Assembly (NCBI GenBank): GCA_964531025.1
Contig: CAZHDY010000001.1
Location: 310,001-374,000 of the forward strand
Direction: 5' to 3'
DNA from: CALMEC01 sp964531025
GTDB lineage: Bacteria; Actinomycetota; Thermoleophilia; Miltoncostaeales; Miltoncostaeaceae
DNA: 64,000 nucleotides
Shown here: one piece after another, positions 20,541-28,996 of the stretch
Layout of the letters: the number at the start of each line of letters is the position of its first letter
Numbering within the stretch: position 1 is the stretch's first letter
Notes under the pieces: generated by a model
The model's database searches: none
Told to the model about the DNA's origin: nothing
Seen by the model: the letters and a program-made list of their open reading frames with translations, nothing else
Position numbers and translations under genes: made by a program

Positions 20541-22751
20541 ATGTCAGAGCAAACCGTGAGTGACCGGCAGATGCCCCGCCGGGCTCCCCACATCACACGG
20601 TGGAGCACCGCTCATCCGGTGCTCGCCATCATCACCTGGGTCGTCTTCATCGCCGCCGCCGTCGTGGTGGGCGGCAGCGTCGGCACCCACAGCGTCGACA
20701 GTCGATCCGCACCCGGCGACGCCGGGAAGGCGGAGCGACTGATCAAGAATGCGGGATTCCCCGAGGACCTGGCCGCAGAGCGGGCGCTGATCGTGCGCAC
20801 CGACGGGGCCCCCCTCACCGAGGCCGACCGTTCGGCGGCGGCAGCGGCCATCACGCACGAGCTGGAATCCGTCCCGCACGTGGAGAACCTCTCCTCCGAG
20901 CCGCTGATCTCGTCCGACGGGCGTGCCGCGCTCATGCAGTGGGACATATCCGGTGATCCGGAGACGGCCGACCAACGCGTGCAACCCATGATCGACGCCG
21001 TCGCCCGAGCCGGTGAGTCCACGCCAGGCCTCACCATGGGCGAGGTCGGCGACGGATCGCTGAACCAGGCCATCAGCAACATGTACGGGGACGACCTCCA
21101 GCAGTCCGAGATCCTCTCCATCCCGCTGACGCTGCTCATCCTCATCATCGTGTTCGGAGCCGTGGTCGCAGCACTCGTCCCGCTCGTCCTGGCCCTCACC
21201 TCGCTGGTGGCGGCCTTCGCGATCACCCAGGCGCTCACCCCTCTCGTGGCCTGGGACGAGACCACCGGCAGCGTCATGCTCGTCATCGGCCTCGCCGTCG
21301 GGGTCGACTATGCCCTCTTCATCGTGCGTCGCGCACGCAACGAGCGTTATGAGGGACGCGACTCACGCGAGGCGATCCTGGCCGCCGCGGCCACCTCGGG
21401 CCGCGCCGTCATCATCTCGGGGATCACCGTCGTGATCGCGGTGGCGGGGATGCTGTTCGCCGGCGACCCGACGTTCCGGTCGATGGCCGTCGGATGCATG
21501 GTCGCCGTCGGCACCGCCCTTCTGGGGTCGATGATCGCCCTCCCCGCGGTCCTCAGCCTCCTGGGCGACCGGGTCGACACGCTCCGCGTGCCGTGGCTCG
21601 CCCGGCACCGTCGTGAGACCCACGGCGACAACCGCTTCTGGGGTGCCGTGGTACGCCGATCGACCCGGCGCCCCGGCGTCACGGTCGCCGTGGTCGGAGG
21701 GATCATGCTCGTCGCCGCCTCACCGATCCTCGGTCTGAACACCAAGCTGTCGGACCTGCAGGACCTCCCACGGAGCATCCCCGAGATGCAGACGATCGAC
21801 GCCCTCCACGAGTCCTTCCCGGCCGAGGGCGGGGTGCATCGCGTCGTGATCCGCACGACGACGGGCGTCGACTCGCCCGACGTCAAGGAGGCCGTGGACG
21901 ACATGGTGGTCGCCCTGCGACGGACGCCGGGCATCGCTCCCGACTGGACCCCGACCCCGGAGTACTCACCCAATCGTGAGGCGATGATCCTCGACGTCCC
22001 GTACCTCGGGGATGACACGGCATCCGGGGCCACCGGTTCGCTGACGGCGTTGCGACACACGATCATCCCGAACACCGTGGGCAAGGTCGCGGACGTCCGC
22101 GTGACCGGCGACGCCGCCGGGTCGCACGACTTCACGAACCTCATCACCGAGCGCCTGCCGCTCATCATGGCGTTCGTGATCGGCCTGACGATCGTCCTGA
22201 TGATCCTCGCCTTCCGCAGCCCCTGGCTCGCCGGAATGACGGCGATGCTCAACCTGCTGTCGGTCGGAGTGGCGTACGGCCTCCTGGTGACCATCTTCCA
22301 GCACGACTGGTTCGACGGCCTCCTGGGCATCGAGACCACCGGGTCGATCATCGCCTGGCTGCCGCTCTTCCTGTTCGTCGTGCTCTTCGGGCTGTCGATG
22401 GACTACCACGTGTTCGTCCTCTCCCGGATCCGCGAGGCGATAACCGGCGGCGCCACACCGGACGAGGCCATCTCGATCGGCATCCGGCAGACGGCCTCGG
22501 TCATCACAAGCGCCGCGGTGATCATGATCGGCGCGTTCTCGATGTTCGCCTTCCTGTCGACGCTGGACATGAAGCAGATGGGCATCGGGCTGGCACTGGC
22601 CATCGCGGTCGACGCGACGATCGTGCGCGGGGTCATGCTCCCGGCCGCGTTGAAGCTGCTCGGCGAGCGGGCCTGGCGTGAGCCGGCCTGGACACGTCGC
22701 CTCCCCCACCTGGGCGAGTCGGCACCGCCACCGCAGCCGGTCGCCACGTGA
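20541..22751 (+). CDS. MMPL/RND-family membrane transporter
   Basis: Second MMPL exporter of the window, with the same two-half architecture as the one at 9026 but clearly divergent. 736 residues; the ATG at 20541 has GGAGG at 20530-20534. Membrane helix near residues 33-53, an extracytoplasmic loop, helix bundle with VGVDYALFIVRRARNE, then the second half with FGLSMDYHVFVLSRIREA. Asp-Tyr pairs of the proton relay are present in both halves. The C-terminus is a Pro-rich tail. An element shared with the upstream two-component operon suggests it is the target of that system, perhaps exporting a membrane-active compound or lipid. Confidence 0.87.
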   Translation: MSEQTVSDRQMPRRAPHITRWSTAHPVLAIITWVVFIAAAVVVGGSVGTHSVDSRSAPGDAGKAERLIKNAGFPEDLAAERALIVRTDGAPLTEADRSAAAAAITHELESVPHVENLSSEPLISSDGRAALMQWDISGDPETADQRVQPMIDAVARAGESTPGLTMGEVGDGSLNQAISNMYGDDLQQSEILSIPLTLLILIIVFGAVVAALVPLVLALTSLVAAFAITQALTPLVAWDETTGSVMLVIGLAVGVDYALFIVRRARNERYEGRDSREAILAAAATSGRAVIISGITVVIAVAGMLFAGDPTFRSMAVGCMVAVGTALLGSMIALPAVLSLLGDRVDTLRVPWLARHRRETHGDNRFWGAVVRRSTRRPGVTVAVVGGIMLVAASPILGLNTKLSDLQDLPRSIPEMQTIDALHESFPAEGGVHRVVIRTTTGVDSPDVKEAVDDMVVALRRTPGIAPDWTPTPEYSPNREAMILDVPYLGDDTASGATGSLTALRHTIIPNTVGKVADVRVTGDAAGSHDFTNLITERLPLIMAFVIGLTIVLMILAFRSPWLAGMTAMLNLLSVGVAYGLLVTIFQHDWFDGLLGIETTGSIIAWLPLFLFVVLFGLSMDYHVFVLSRIREAITGGATPDEAISIGIRQTASVITSAAVIMIGAFSMFAFLSTLDMKQMGIGLALAIAVDATIVRGVMLPAALKLLGERAWREPAWTRRLPHLGESAPPPQPVAT

Positions 22752-22764
22752 CCGCCGATCGCTA

Positions 22765-22785
22765 ATCATGTCGTAACGACATGAT
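22765..22785. promoter_or_regulatory. Perfect 21-bp palindrome of unknown function
   Basis: ATCATGTCGT, one base (A), then its exact reverse complement. It starts 14 bases after the MMPL stop and 85 bases before the hydrolase start, in a locally AT-richer stretch. Ten-base arms around one central base look like a regulator operator rather than a terminator. No other copy was seen in the window. Confidence 0.5.
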
Positions 22786-22795
22786 CTGAAGGACC

Positions 22796-22830
22796 ACGGG
22801 GATGGTGACGCCACAGGCCGCCATCCCCGT
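22796..22830 (+). terminator. Possible terminator after the MMPL gene
   Basis: ACGGGGATGG (22796-22805) pairs with CCATCCCCGT (22821-22830), 10-bp stem, 15-base loop, about 45 bases after the stop. Confidence 0.5.
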
Positions 22831-22869
22831 CGGCATTTCCGCGTGCGCCCGCTGTTACCCTCGACGGAG

Positions 22870-23976
22870 ATGAGCGAACGCCTGCAGCCGTACCTCGACG
22901 AGATCACCCGCCTGCGCCCCGAGGGCACGCGGATCTGGGATGCGCACACCCACCTGGGCGACGACGAGGACGGCATGTCGCTGCGATCCGACCGGCTGCT
23001 CGCCTGGTTCGACCGGGTCGACGTGGCCGGCGGGTGCGTCTTCCCGCTCCATGACCCGGAGCGCGCGCCGTCGTACCGGGTGCCGAACGACCGGGTGCTC
23101 GCCTGGGCGGCCGAGCACCCCGACCGGCTGGTCCCGTTCTGCCGGCTGGATCCGGCAGACGATCCGCTGCCCGAACTCGACCGCTGCCTGGAACGCGGTG
23201 CCCGCGGCGTGAAGCTGCATCCCCGCGCGCAGGAGTTCGACTTCACCCACGGCGGGCTGGCAGGGATCTTCCGGCGGGCGCACGAGGCCAATGTCCCCGT
23301 CCTCATCCACGCGGGCCGCGGCATGGCGCCCATCGCCGAGCACCTCTGCGACCTCGCGCTCACGCACCCTGCACCGATCATCCTCGCGCACGCGGGCATC
23401 GCCGATCAGGCGGTCTTCGCGTCGCGACTGCGCGAACACCCGTGCGCGCTGTTCGACACGTCGGTGCTCTCACCGGTCGACCTGGCCGAACTCCTCGCCC
23501 GCGTCGAACCTGAGCGCATCGTCTTCGCGTCGGATCCACCCTATGGACGACCCGTCTTCGCCCTCTACATGCTGCTGCGGGTCGCACGGGCCGCGGGTGC
23601 CGACGACCGCGCGATGGGCGCGATGCTGTCGGGCACGATCGACGCCGTGCTCGCCGGCGAGACCCCCGGGCCGGCCACCGCGCCCATCCGTCCGCGGGTC
23701 GCCGGCGTCCCGGGCGCCACGGCACGTCTGTATCCGCTGCTCTACCACGCGCTGTCCGTCGGCATCCGCGGATCGACGACCGGCGTGGACGAGGCCCTCG
23801 AGCTGGCGGAGGCCGTCTGCCGCGATCCCGAGCCCGGTGATGTCGGCCCGACCCTCGAGCGCATCGGAGCCGGCCTCGCGGATGTTCGCACCGCTCTTCG
23901 TGACGGTGAGCGCTTCCCCGCCGACCTACTCCACCTGCTGCTGGTGGACGCGGCATCGCCGGCCGTCGACGGGTGA
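22870..23976 (+). CDS. Amidohydrolase family 2 metal-dependent hydrolase
   Basis: TIM-barrel metal-dependent hydrolase or decarboxylase of the amidohydrolase_2 family; the substrate is unknown. 368 residues. Motifs: WDAHTHLG (metal His-x-His), GVKLHPRAQEF (Lys/His strand), VPVLIHAGRG (metal His), ILAHAGIADQ and FASDPPYG (metal Asp). After residue 260 there is a roughly 100-residue helical extension (VDEALELAEAVCRDPEPG and onward) not needed for the barrel. TACCCT at 22856-22861 is a good -10 element and would start the transcript at the ATG, so the gene is probably leaderless; the next upstream in-frame start, GTG at 22843, lies inside that promoter. Confidence 0.8.
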   Translation: MSERLQPYLDEITRLRPEGTRIWDAHTHLGDDEDGMSLRSDRLLAWFDRVDVAGGCVFPLHDPERAPSYRVPNDRVLAWAAEHPDRLVPFCRLDPADDPLPELDRCLERGARGVKLHPRAQEFDFTHGGLAGIFRRAHEANVPVLIHAGRGMAPIAEHLCDLALTHPAPIILAHAGIADQAVFASRLREHPCALFDTSVLSPVDLAELLARVEPERIVFASDPPYGRPVFALYMLLRVARAAGADDRAMGAMLSGTIDAVLAGETPGPATAPIRPRVAGVPGATARLYPLLYHALSVGIRGSTTGVDEALELAEAVCRDPEPGDVGPTLERIGAGLADVRTALRDGERFPADLLHLLLVDAASPAVDG

Positions 23977-24141
23977 CACGGTGCGCCATCGCGAAATGAA
24001 GGTCACGGTGTAGTCGGTCGTGAGCTCCATCGTCATGGTGGCGGATCCACCCTCCCGGGCCGGCCCGATAACGGACTATGTTTGTTCTTCATGCTCAGTC
24101 ATAGGGGGACATAGTCGCCGGGTATGGAGCACCCCGCGACG

Positions 24142-25323
24142 TCAGTCGTCCAGCACGTCCAGCGCCTGCCGCAGATCGGCGATCAGGTCGGCGGGATCCT
24201 CGAGGCCGATCGACAGCCGGAGCATCTGGTCCGTGATGCCGCGACGCCTCCGCTCGTCGGGGGTCAGACCGTGGTGGGTGGTGGTCACCGGCTGGGTCAC
24301 CAGCGACTCGGTGCCACCCAGGCTGGCGGCGAGCGTGAACAGGTCCAGCGCCTCCGCGACGCGGGACGTGCCCGCCATGTCGGCGTCGAGCTCGATGGTG
24401 AGCATGCCCCCGAATCCGTCCATCTGCTTCGCCGCCAGCGCGTGGCCGGGGAACGACGCGAGCCCCGGGTAGAGGACGCGCCGGACCCCCGGATGCGCCT
24501 CCATGGCCTCGGCGATGACCAGCGCCGACGCGTTCTGCGCCGCGATCCGGACGGTCAGGGTGCGAAGGCTGCGGGCGAGCAGGGCCGCCGTCTCGGGCGC
24601 GATGGTGCTCCCGAGGTTCTTCCGCCAGTTCCAGATCGGTGTGACCCGCTCCGCGGAGCCCAGCACGAAGCCGGCGGTCAGATCCGAGTGGCCTCCCAGG
24701 TACTTGGTGGCCGAGTAGACGACGAGGTCGGCACCGAGCTCCAGCGGGCGCTGGTTCACCGGCGACGCGAACGTGTTGTCGATGGCGACCAGGGCCCCGT
24801 GGCGGTGCGCGATCTCGGCGATCGCGGCGACGTCGAAGATCTCCAGCGTGGGATTGGTGGGCGTCTCGAAGAACACCAGGCGGGCGCCGGCCTCCAGCAG
24901 CCTCTCCAGGCGGTCCAGTTCGTCTCCCAGGAGGAAGGCCGTCTCGATGCCGAGCATCGGGAGCTGATCGGCAAGCAGCTCCATGGTCCCGCCGTACGCG
25001 TCGCCCAGGCACACGACTCCGGATCGGCCGTGCTGGATGAACATGGCGGCCTCGGCGGCCATTCCCGAGCAGAACGCCAACGCTGCCTCGGCGCCCTCGA
25101 TGGCGGCCATGGTCTCCTCGATCGCGAGGATGGTCGGGTTGAGCCCGTAGCGCGTGTAGAGGGCACCGGTCGTGCGCCCGTCCACCACATCCAGGAGGGC
25201 CTCGGTGGTCGGGAAGCCGAACGTCGTCGTGGCGTAGGTCGGCAGGTGCGGTGCACCGTGCGGGTCCTTCCACGTGGTCCCGTGGATCGCCCGCGTCGAC
25301 TGTCCCTGTTGACCTCTGCTCAT
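24142..25323 (-). CDS. Cystathionine gamma-synthase family PLP enzyme
   Basis: Trans-sulfuration enzyme of the Cys/Met metabolism PLP family (cystathionine gamma-synthase, gamma-lyase or O-acetylhomoserine-type). 393 residues. PLP lysine Lys207 in VVYSATKYLGGHSD, AIDNTFASP just before it, YTRYGLNPT for the active-site Tyr/Arg, and SLGGTESLVTQP near the C-terminus. The ATG at 25323 has GGAGAG upstream; reading further would add 44 residues of non-family sequence. Members cannot be split reliably by motif; the TTTFGF...TRYGLNPT pattern fits both synthase and lyase. pobA is divergent; no riboswitch-like leader was recognised between them. Confidence 0.87.
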   Translation of the reverse strand: MSRGQQGQSTRAIHGTTWKDPHGAPHLPTYATTTFGFPTTEALLDVVDGRTTGALYTRYGLNPTILAIEETMAAIEGAEAALAFCSGMAAEAAMFIQHGRSGVVCLGDAYGGTMELLADQLPMLGIETAFLLGDELDRLERLLEAGARLVFFETPTNPTLEIFDVAAIAEIAHRHGALVAIDNTFASPVNQRPLELGADLVVYSATKYLGGHSDLTAGFVLGSAERVTPIWNWRKNLGSTIAPETAALLARSLRTLTVRIAAQNASALVIAEAMEAHPGVRRVLYPGLASFPGHALAAKQMDGFGGMLTIELDADMAGTSRVAEALDLFTLAASLGGTESLVTQPVTTTHHGLTPDERRRRGITDQMLRLSIGLEDPADLIADLRQALDVLDD

Positions 25324-25573
25324 GGCTCTCCGGAATCCTCTCGTTGCGTTCGATTGCCTCGTGTGTCCGTCCCCTTCGTCCCGATGCGGGCCATGGCGGC
25401 CGAACACACCGGCGAACGTTACGGGCTCGGACGACGGACGCGCCAGGTTGGACACGCAGCGTCCCGGTCCGACCCATAAACGTCATTCCGACGTCTCGAT
25501 CGTCCAAGACGGCGATCGGCACATCCGGACATCCTGCGGCCACGGCACCCGGACCGCGACGGTCTCCCGGCGC

Positions 25574-25579
25574 TACGAT
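25574..25579 (+). promoter_or_regulatory. Probable -10 element of pobA
   Basis: TACGAT, 51 bases before the GTG start of pobA. No clear -35 hexamer. The rest of the 307-base divergent region 25324-25630 shows no gene and no obvious operator. Confidence 0.4.
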
Positions 25580-25630
25580 CGCCCGCATGCGAACCGCTTG
25601 GAACGGATGCGCGCCCGCGGAGAACGACAG

Positions 25631-26818
25631 GTGAGCACCGTCTCCACCACGGATATCGCCATCGTCGGCGCCGGACCGGCGGGTCTCATGCTCGGTCATC
25701 TCCTCCAGCGAGCCGGCATCGACTCGGTCGCCATCGACATCCGCAGCCGCGAGGAGATCGAGAACACCCACCGGGCGGGAATCCTCGAACGGGGCTCGGT
25801 GGGCCTCCTCATCGACGCGGGCGTCGGCGAACGCGTCCTGACCGAGGGTCATGAGCACCACGGCATCACGCTCGCCTTCGGCGGAGGCACCCATCGGATC
25901 GACTTCACGGGACTCGTCGGGGCCGGCACGTGGCTCTACCCGCAGACCGACGTCTTCATCGACCTGGCTGACGCCCGCAAACGGGACGGCGGCGACGTCC
26001 GGTTCGGTGTGAGCGGGGTGTCCGTCCTCGACATCGCGGGCGACCGGCCGGGCATGCGGTTCACAGATGCGGCAGGAGCCGACCACGAGGTGCGCGCCCG
26101 CTACCTCGTCGGCTGCGACGGATCGCAGTCGATCTGCCGCCATCTGGTACCCGAGTCGGACCGCCGCACGTTCTTCCGTGAGTACCCGTTCGCCTGGTTC
26201 GGGTTCCTCGTCGAGGCACCGCCGAGCCATCCGGAGTTGATCTACAACCATTCCGAGCACGGGTTCGCCCTCATCAGCCAGCGTACGCCGACGCTGCAGC
26301 GGATGTACTTCCAGTGCGATCCCGGCACCGACCCGCAGGCCTGGTCCGACGAGGCCATCTGGGACGAGATGCGGGCGCGGCTCGGCGCCAACGGCATCAC
26401 ATTGCGCGAGGGCCCGATCAGCGCCCGAAGCGTGCTGCCCTTCCGCTCCTTCGTCCAGGAGCCCATGGGCTACGGGGCTCTGCTCTTGGCGGGTGATGCC
26501 GCCCACACGGTGCCGCCGACGGGTGCGAAGGGCCTCAACCTGGCCCTGGCGGACGTGACGGTGCTCGCCGATTGCCTGGAACGCCGGTTGACGCGGGACG
26601 ATGAGGACGCACTCACTGAATACTCGGCCCGGGCCCTGCGTCGGGTCTGGCGGGCCCAACACTTCTCGTACTGGCTGACCACCCTCCTGCACCGGGTGCC
26701 CGACGCCTCCGATTTCGACCGGCGCCGCCAGCTCGGTGAGCTGATCTCGATCACGTCGAGTGAGTCGGGCCGACGCTACCTCGCCGAGGGCTACACCGGC
26801 TGGCCCGTCACCGGGTGA
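25631..26818 (+). CDS. pobA: 4-hydroxybenzoate 3-monooxygenase PobA
   Basis: FAD-dependent hydroxylation of 4-hydroxybenzoate to protocatechuate with NAD(P)H. 395 residues, almost exactly the length of the classic enzyme. Motifs: VGAGPAGLMLGHLL (dinucleotide fold), THRAGILERGSVGLL, the DG fingerprint YLVGCDGSQS, YNHSEHGFAL, QRMYFQCDPG and GDAAHTVPPTGAKGLNLA (second FAD motif). The GTG at 25631 is preceded by GGAG in CGCGGAGAACGACAG; earlier ATGs are out of family range or out of frame. It stands alone and divergent from the PLP enzyme. A chorismate-lyase-like gene that could make 4-hydroxybenzoate lies 7 kb away, and an exported intradiol dioxygenase about 9 kb away, but they are not linked as an operon. 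Confidence 0.92.
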   Translation: MSTVSTTDIAIVGAGPAGLMLGHLLQRAGIDSVAIDIRSREEIENTHRAGILERGSVGLLIDAGVGERVLTEGHEHHGITLAFGGGTHRIDFTGLVGAGTWLYPQTDVFIDLADARKRDGGDVRFGVSGVSVLDIAGDRPGMRFTDAAGADHEVRARYLVGCDGSQSICRHLVPESDRRTFFREYPFAWFGFLVEAPPSHPELIYNHSEHGFALISQRTPTLQRMYFQCDPGTDPQAWSDEAIWDEMRARLGANGITLREGPISARSVLPFRSFVQEPMGYGALLLAGDAAHTVPPTGAKGLNLALADVTVLADCLERRLTRDDEDALTEYSARALRRVWRAQHFSYWLTTLLHRVPDASDFDRRRQLGELISITSSESGRRYLAEGYTGWPVTG

Positions 26819-27085
26819 ACGGAGACATCATCCGGCGCAGGATCCGCATCAGCGCCGCCAGCGGCACCGGCACCGTCGAGGCAGGACAGGTGTCACGCAC
26901 GTAAACGCCGCCGATTTCGGGTCCGATGCCGACTTGATACCTCGCATCGTGGACAAATGTCAGGGCCCGGCGGAGACGAGGCGTCCTCCGACGGGCGTTC
27001 ACCCCCCGGAACCCCGCCACAACGCCGATCCCTCCCCATCGCGACCAACTCGTGACCGATTGGACAAGGGCCCGCGCCGCCGTGC

Positions 27086-27123
27086 TACTCTCCGGCGCTC
27101 GGATGAAGTTAGGCAACCCTAAC
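27086..27123 (+). promoter_or_regulatory. Promoter and GTTAGG-N4-CCTAAC operator of the first polysaccharide operon
   Basis: A plausible -10 TACTCT at 27086-27091 (with TGGACA at 27061-27066 as a loose -35, spacer 19) is followed by the perfect inverted repeat GTTAGG-CAAC-CCTAAC at 27108-27123, just before the ribosome-binding site and 14 bases before the ATG at 27138. At that place it would act as a repressor site or leader element. Related sites occur at 36137, 36152, 43881 and 54552. The intergenic region 26819-27137 (319 bases) holds nothing else recognisable. Confidence 0.65.
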
Positions 27124-27137
27124 GGAAGGATCCTGAG

Positions 27138-28022
27138 ATGAACGGGCAAAAGCCTCGCGTGAGCGTGATCGTACCGACCTGGAACGAGGCCGCCAACCTC
27201 AAAGAGGTGCTCCCCACGATTCCCGATGTCCACGAGGTCATCGTGGTCGACGGGGGATCCACCGACGGCACCGTCGAAACGGCGCTCCGAGTCCTTCCCC
27301 ACGCCCGTGTGATCGCGCAGACCCGGCGCGGCAAGGGCAACGCCATGGCCTGCGGATTCGAGCACGCCACGGGCGACATCCTGGTGATGTTCGACGCCGA
27401 CGGATCGGCCGACGCCCGCGAGATCGAGCTGATGGTCGCCGCCCTGATGAACGGTGCCGACTTCGTCAAGGGCAGCCGAATGCTGCACGGCGGTGGCAGC
27501 GCCGACCTCACCGGCCTGCGAACCCTGGGAAACCGGGGCCTCACCACTCTGGTGAACGTCCTGTTCCGAACCCGCTACACGGATCTCTGCTACGGGTACA
27601 ACGCGTTCTGGAGGGATGTCCTCCCTCTGTTCGAGCTGCCGACGATCCGGGGCACCACTCCTCAGTGGGGTGACGGGTTCGAGATCGAGACCATGCTCAA
27701 CTGCCGCGCCGCCGCCGCTCAGCTGACGATCCTCGAGATCCCCAGCTATGAGCACAACCGCCTGCACGGAGCCAGCAACCTGCGCGCCGTCCACGACGGA
27801 ATGCGGGTTCTGCGCACCATCCGGCACGAATGGAGGCGCGCTCGAGAGATGCGGCGGCGCCCTCTTGGGGACAGCGTGCGCTTCACCTCGCACTCGCACC
27901 GTAAGCCGAGTGAGCGCTTCGACCGCGCCTCGTCATCCATCCTGCAGGGCGGGGCGGTTCACATCCCACAGGGCGATGTGCTTCACATGCCCGTGGCTGC
28001 GACAGCCGATCTCGAGGGGTGA
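27138..28022 (+). CDS. GT2 glycosyltransferase, polyprenyl-phosphate sugar synthase type
   Basis: Cytoplasmic GT-A fold enzyme probably transferring a sugar from a nucleotide to a polyprenyl phosphate lipid or growing glycan. 294 residues. SVIVPTWNEAANL at the N-terminus, VVDGGSTDGT, the metal motif FDADGSA (DxD) and CYGYNAFWRD...GDGFEIETML match the dolichyl-phosphate-mannose synthase branch. No membrane helix. The last 60 residues are basic and extra to the family. GGAAGGA lies before the ATG. First gene of a five-gene run with GTGA or near overlaps, preceded by the GTTAGG operator. Confidence 0.87.
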   Translation: MNGQKPRVSVIVPTWNEAANLKEVLPTIPDVHEVIVVDGGSTDGTVETALRVLPHARVIAQTRRGKGNAMACGFEHATGDILVMFDADGSADAREIELMVAALMNGADFVKGSRMLHGGGSADLTGLRTLGNRGLTTLVNVLFRTRYTDLCYGYNAFWRDVLPLFELPTIRGTTPQWGDGFEIETMLNCRAAAAQLTILEIPSYEHNRLHGASNLRAVHDGMRVLRTIRHEWRRAREMRRRPLGDSVRFTSHSHRKPSERFDRASSSILQGGAVHIPQGDVLHMPVAATADLEG

Positions 28023-28996
28023 CGACCCGCTCCGAGCAGATCACTACGGCGTCGGACCTGGAGTCACCGACTCCGACCGTCGCCGTGGTGGTCTGCTGCT
28101 GGACCGTGGAGCGCTCCGATCTGCTGCGTCGGGCGGTACTCGAGGCGTCGGGCCAGACGCACGAGGGAGACGAGGTGCTCGTCGTGGTCGATCACAACCC
28201 GGAACTGATCCGCACGATGACCGCGTGGGTCGACGCCGAGGTCACGACCGGCCGGATCCGGGTAATGGCGAACGCCGGTCCCCGAGGCCTCTCCGGTGCC
28301 CGTAACACGGGCGTGGACGGCTCGACGGGTGACCTCCTGGTGTTCCTCGACGACGACGCCGTGCCCCGCCACACCTGGCTGGACGAGCTGCGCCGCACAT
28401 TCGTCGATCCGTCGATCGCCGGCGTGGGCGGCGGTGTACGGGCGGCCTGGACGATGGGTCGCCCCGGCTGGTTCCCTGAGGAGCTCGACTGGGTGGTCGG
28501 CTGCGACTACCGCGGCCTGCCGGCCGACGGTGCAGAGATCCGCAACCCCATCGGCGCGAACATGGCGTTGCGTCGCTCGGCACTCGGAGACCTGCGCTTC
28601 GACACCGGCCTGGGCCGCGACGGATCACGCCCGGCCGGAGCCGAGGAGACCGAGCTCGCGATCCGGATCCGCCAGGCCGACCCGACGGCACGGTTCGTGA
28701 GGCGTGCCACCGCCGGCGTCGATCACCACGTCACCGCCGACCGGCACCGGCTGCGGTATCTGCTGCGCCGCTGCTGGCACGAGGGCCTCTCGAAGGGCTC
28801 GATGACCGGTCGGGTCGGCACCGAGGACGGGCTCTCGGCCGAGCGCGGTTACCTCTGGGCGGTGCCGGCCGCCGCCGTACGTCATCTGGGCGCCCTCCTA
28901 CGCGGTGACGTCTGGGCCCCGGCCCGGGCTGCCACCCTGCTTCTCGGAACGTTCGTCACGGGGCTGGGATACCTGAGGGGCCGAAGCCCGCGATGA
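28019..28996 (+). CDS. GT2 family glycosyltransferase
   Basis: Second GT2 of the operon; adds a sugar to the surface polysaccharide or its lipid-linked precursor. 325 residues. The GT-A core is seen in VAVVVCCWTVERSDLL, VDHNPELI, NAGPRGLSGARNTG and FLDDDAVP (metal-binding acidic run), then NPIGANMALRRSAL and AEETELAIRI, typical of rhamnosyl/galactosyl GT2 enzymes. C-terminal hydrophobic stretch (GALLRGDVWAPARAATLLLG) may touch the membrane. The GTG start overlaps the previous stop (GTGA), implying translational coupling. Donor and acceptor cannot be named. Confidence 0.85.
   Translation: MTTRSEQITTASDLESPTPTVAVVVCCWTVERSDLLRRAVLEASGQTHEGDEVLVVVDHNPELIRTMTAWVDAEVTTGRIRVMANAGPRGLSGARNTGVDGSTGDLLVFLDDDAVPRHTWLDELRRTFVDPSIAGVGGGVRAAWTMGRPGWFPEELDWVVGCDYRGLPADGAEIRNPIGANMALRRSALGDLRFDTGLGRDGSRPAGAEETELAIRIRQADPTARFVRRATAGVDHHVTADRHRLRYLLRRCWHEGLSKGSMTGRVGTEDGLSAERGYLWAVPAAAVRHLGALLRGDVWAPARAATLLLGTFVTGLGYLRGRSPR

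Noticed and set aside
25324..25630. SAM or other sulfur riboswitch before the PLP enzyme gene
   Set aside because: No conserved riboswitch core or leader terminator could be recognised in the divergent region.
24095..26692. Very long minus-strand frame across the PLP enzyme and pobA
   Set aside because: It runs in a wrong frame over one gene and antisense to another; both real genes have complete catalytic motifs.
27108..27123. DtxR/IdeR iron box
   Set aside because: The half-site TTAGG is shared with DtxR-type boxes, but their outer halves are 9 bases apart and have a second inner repeat; here the spacing is 4 and the flanks do not match. Iron control is not excluded, only not supported.
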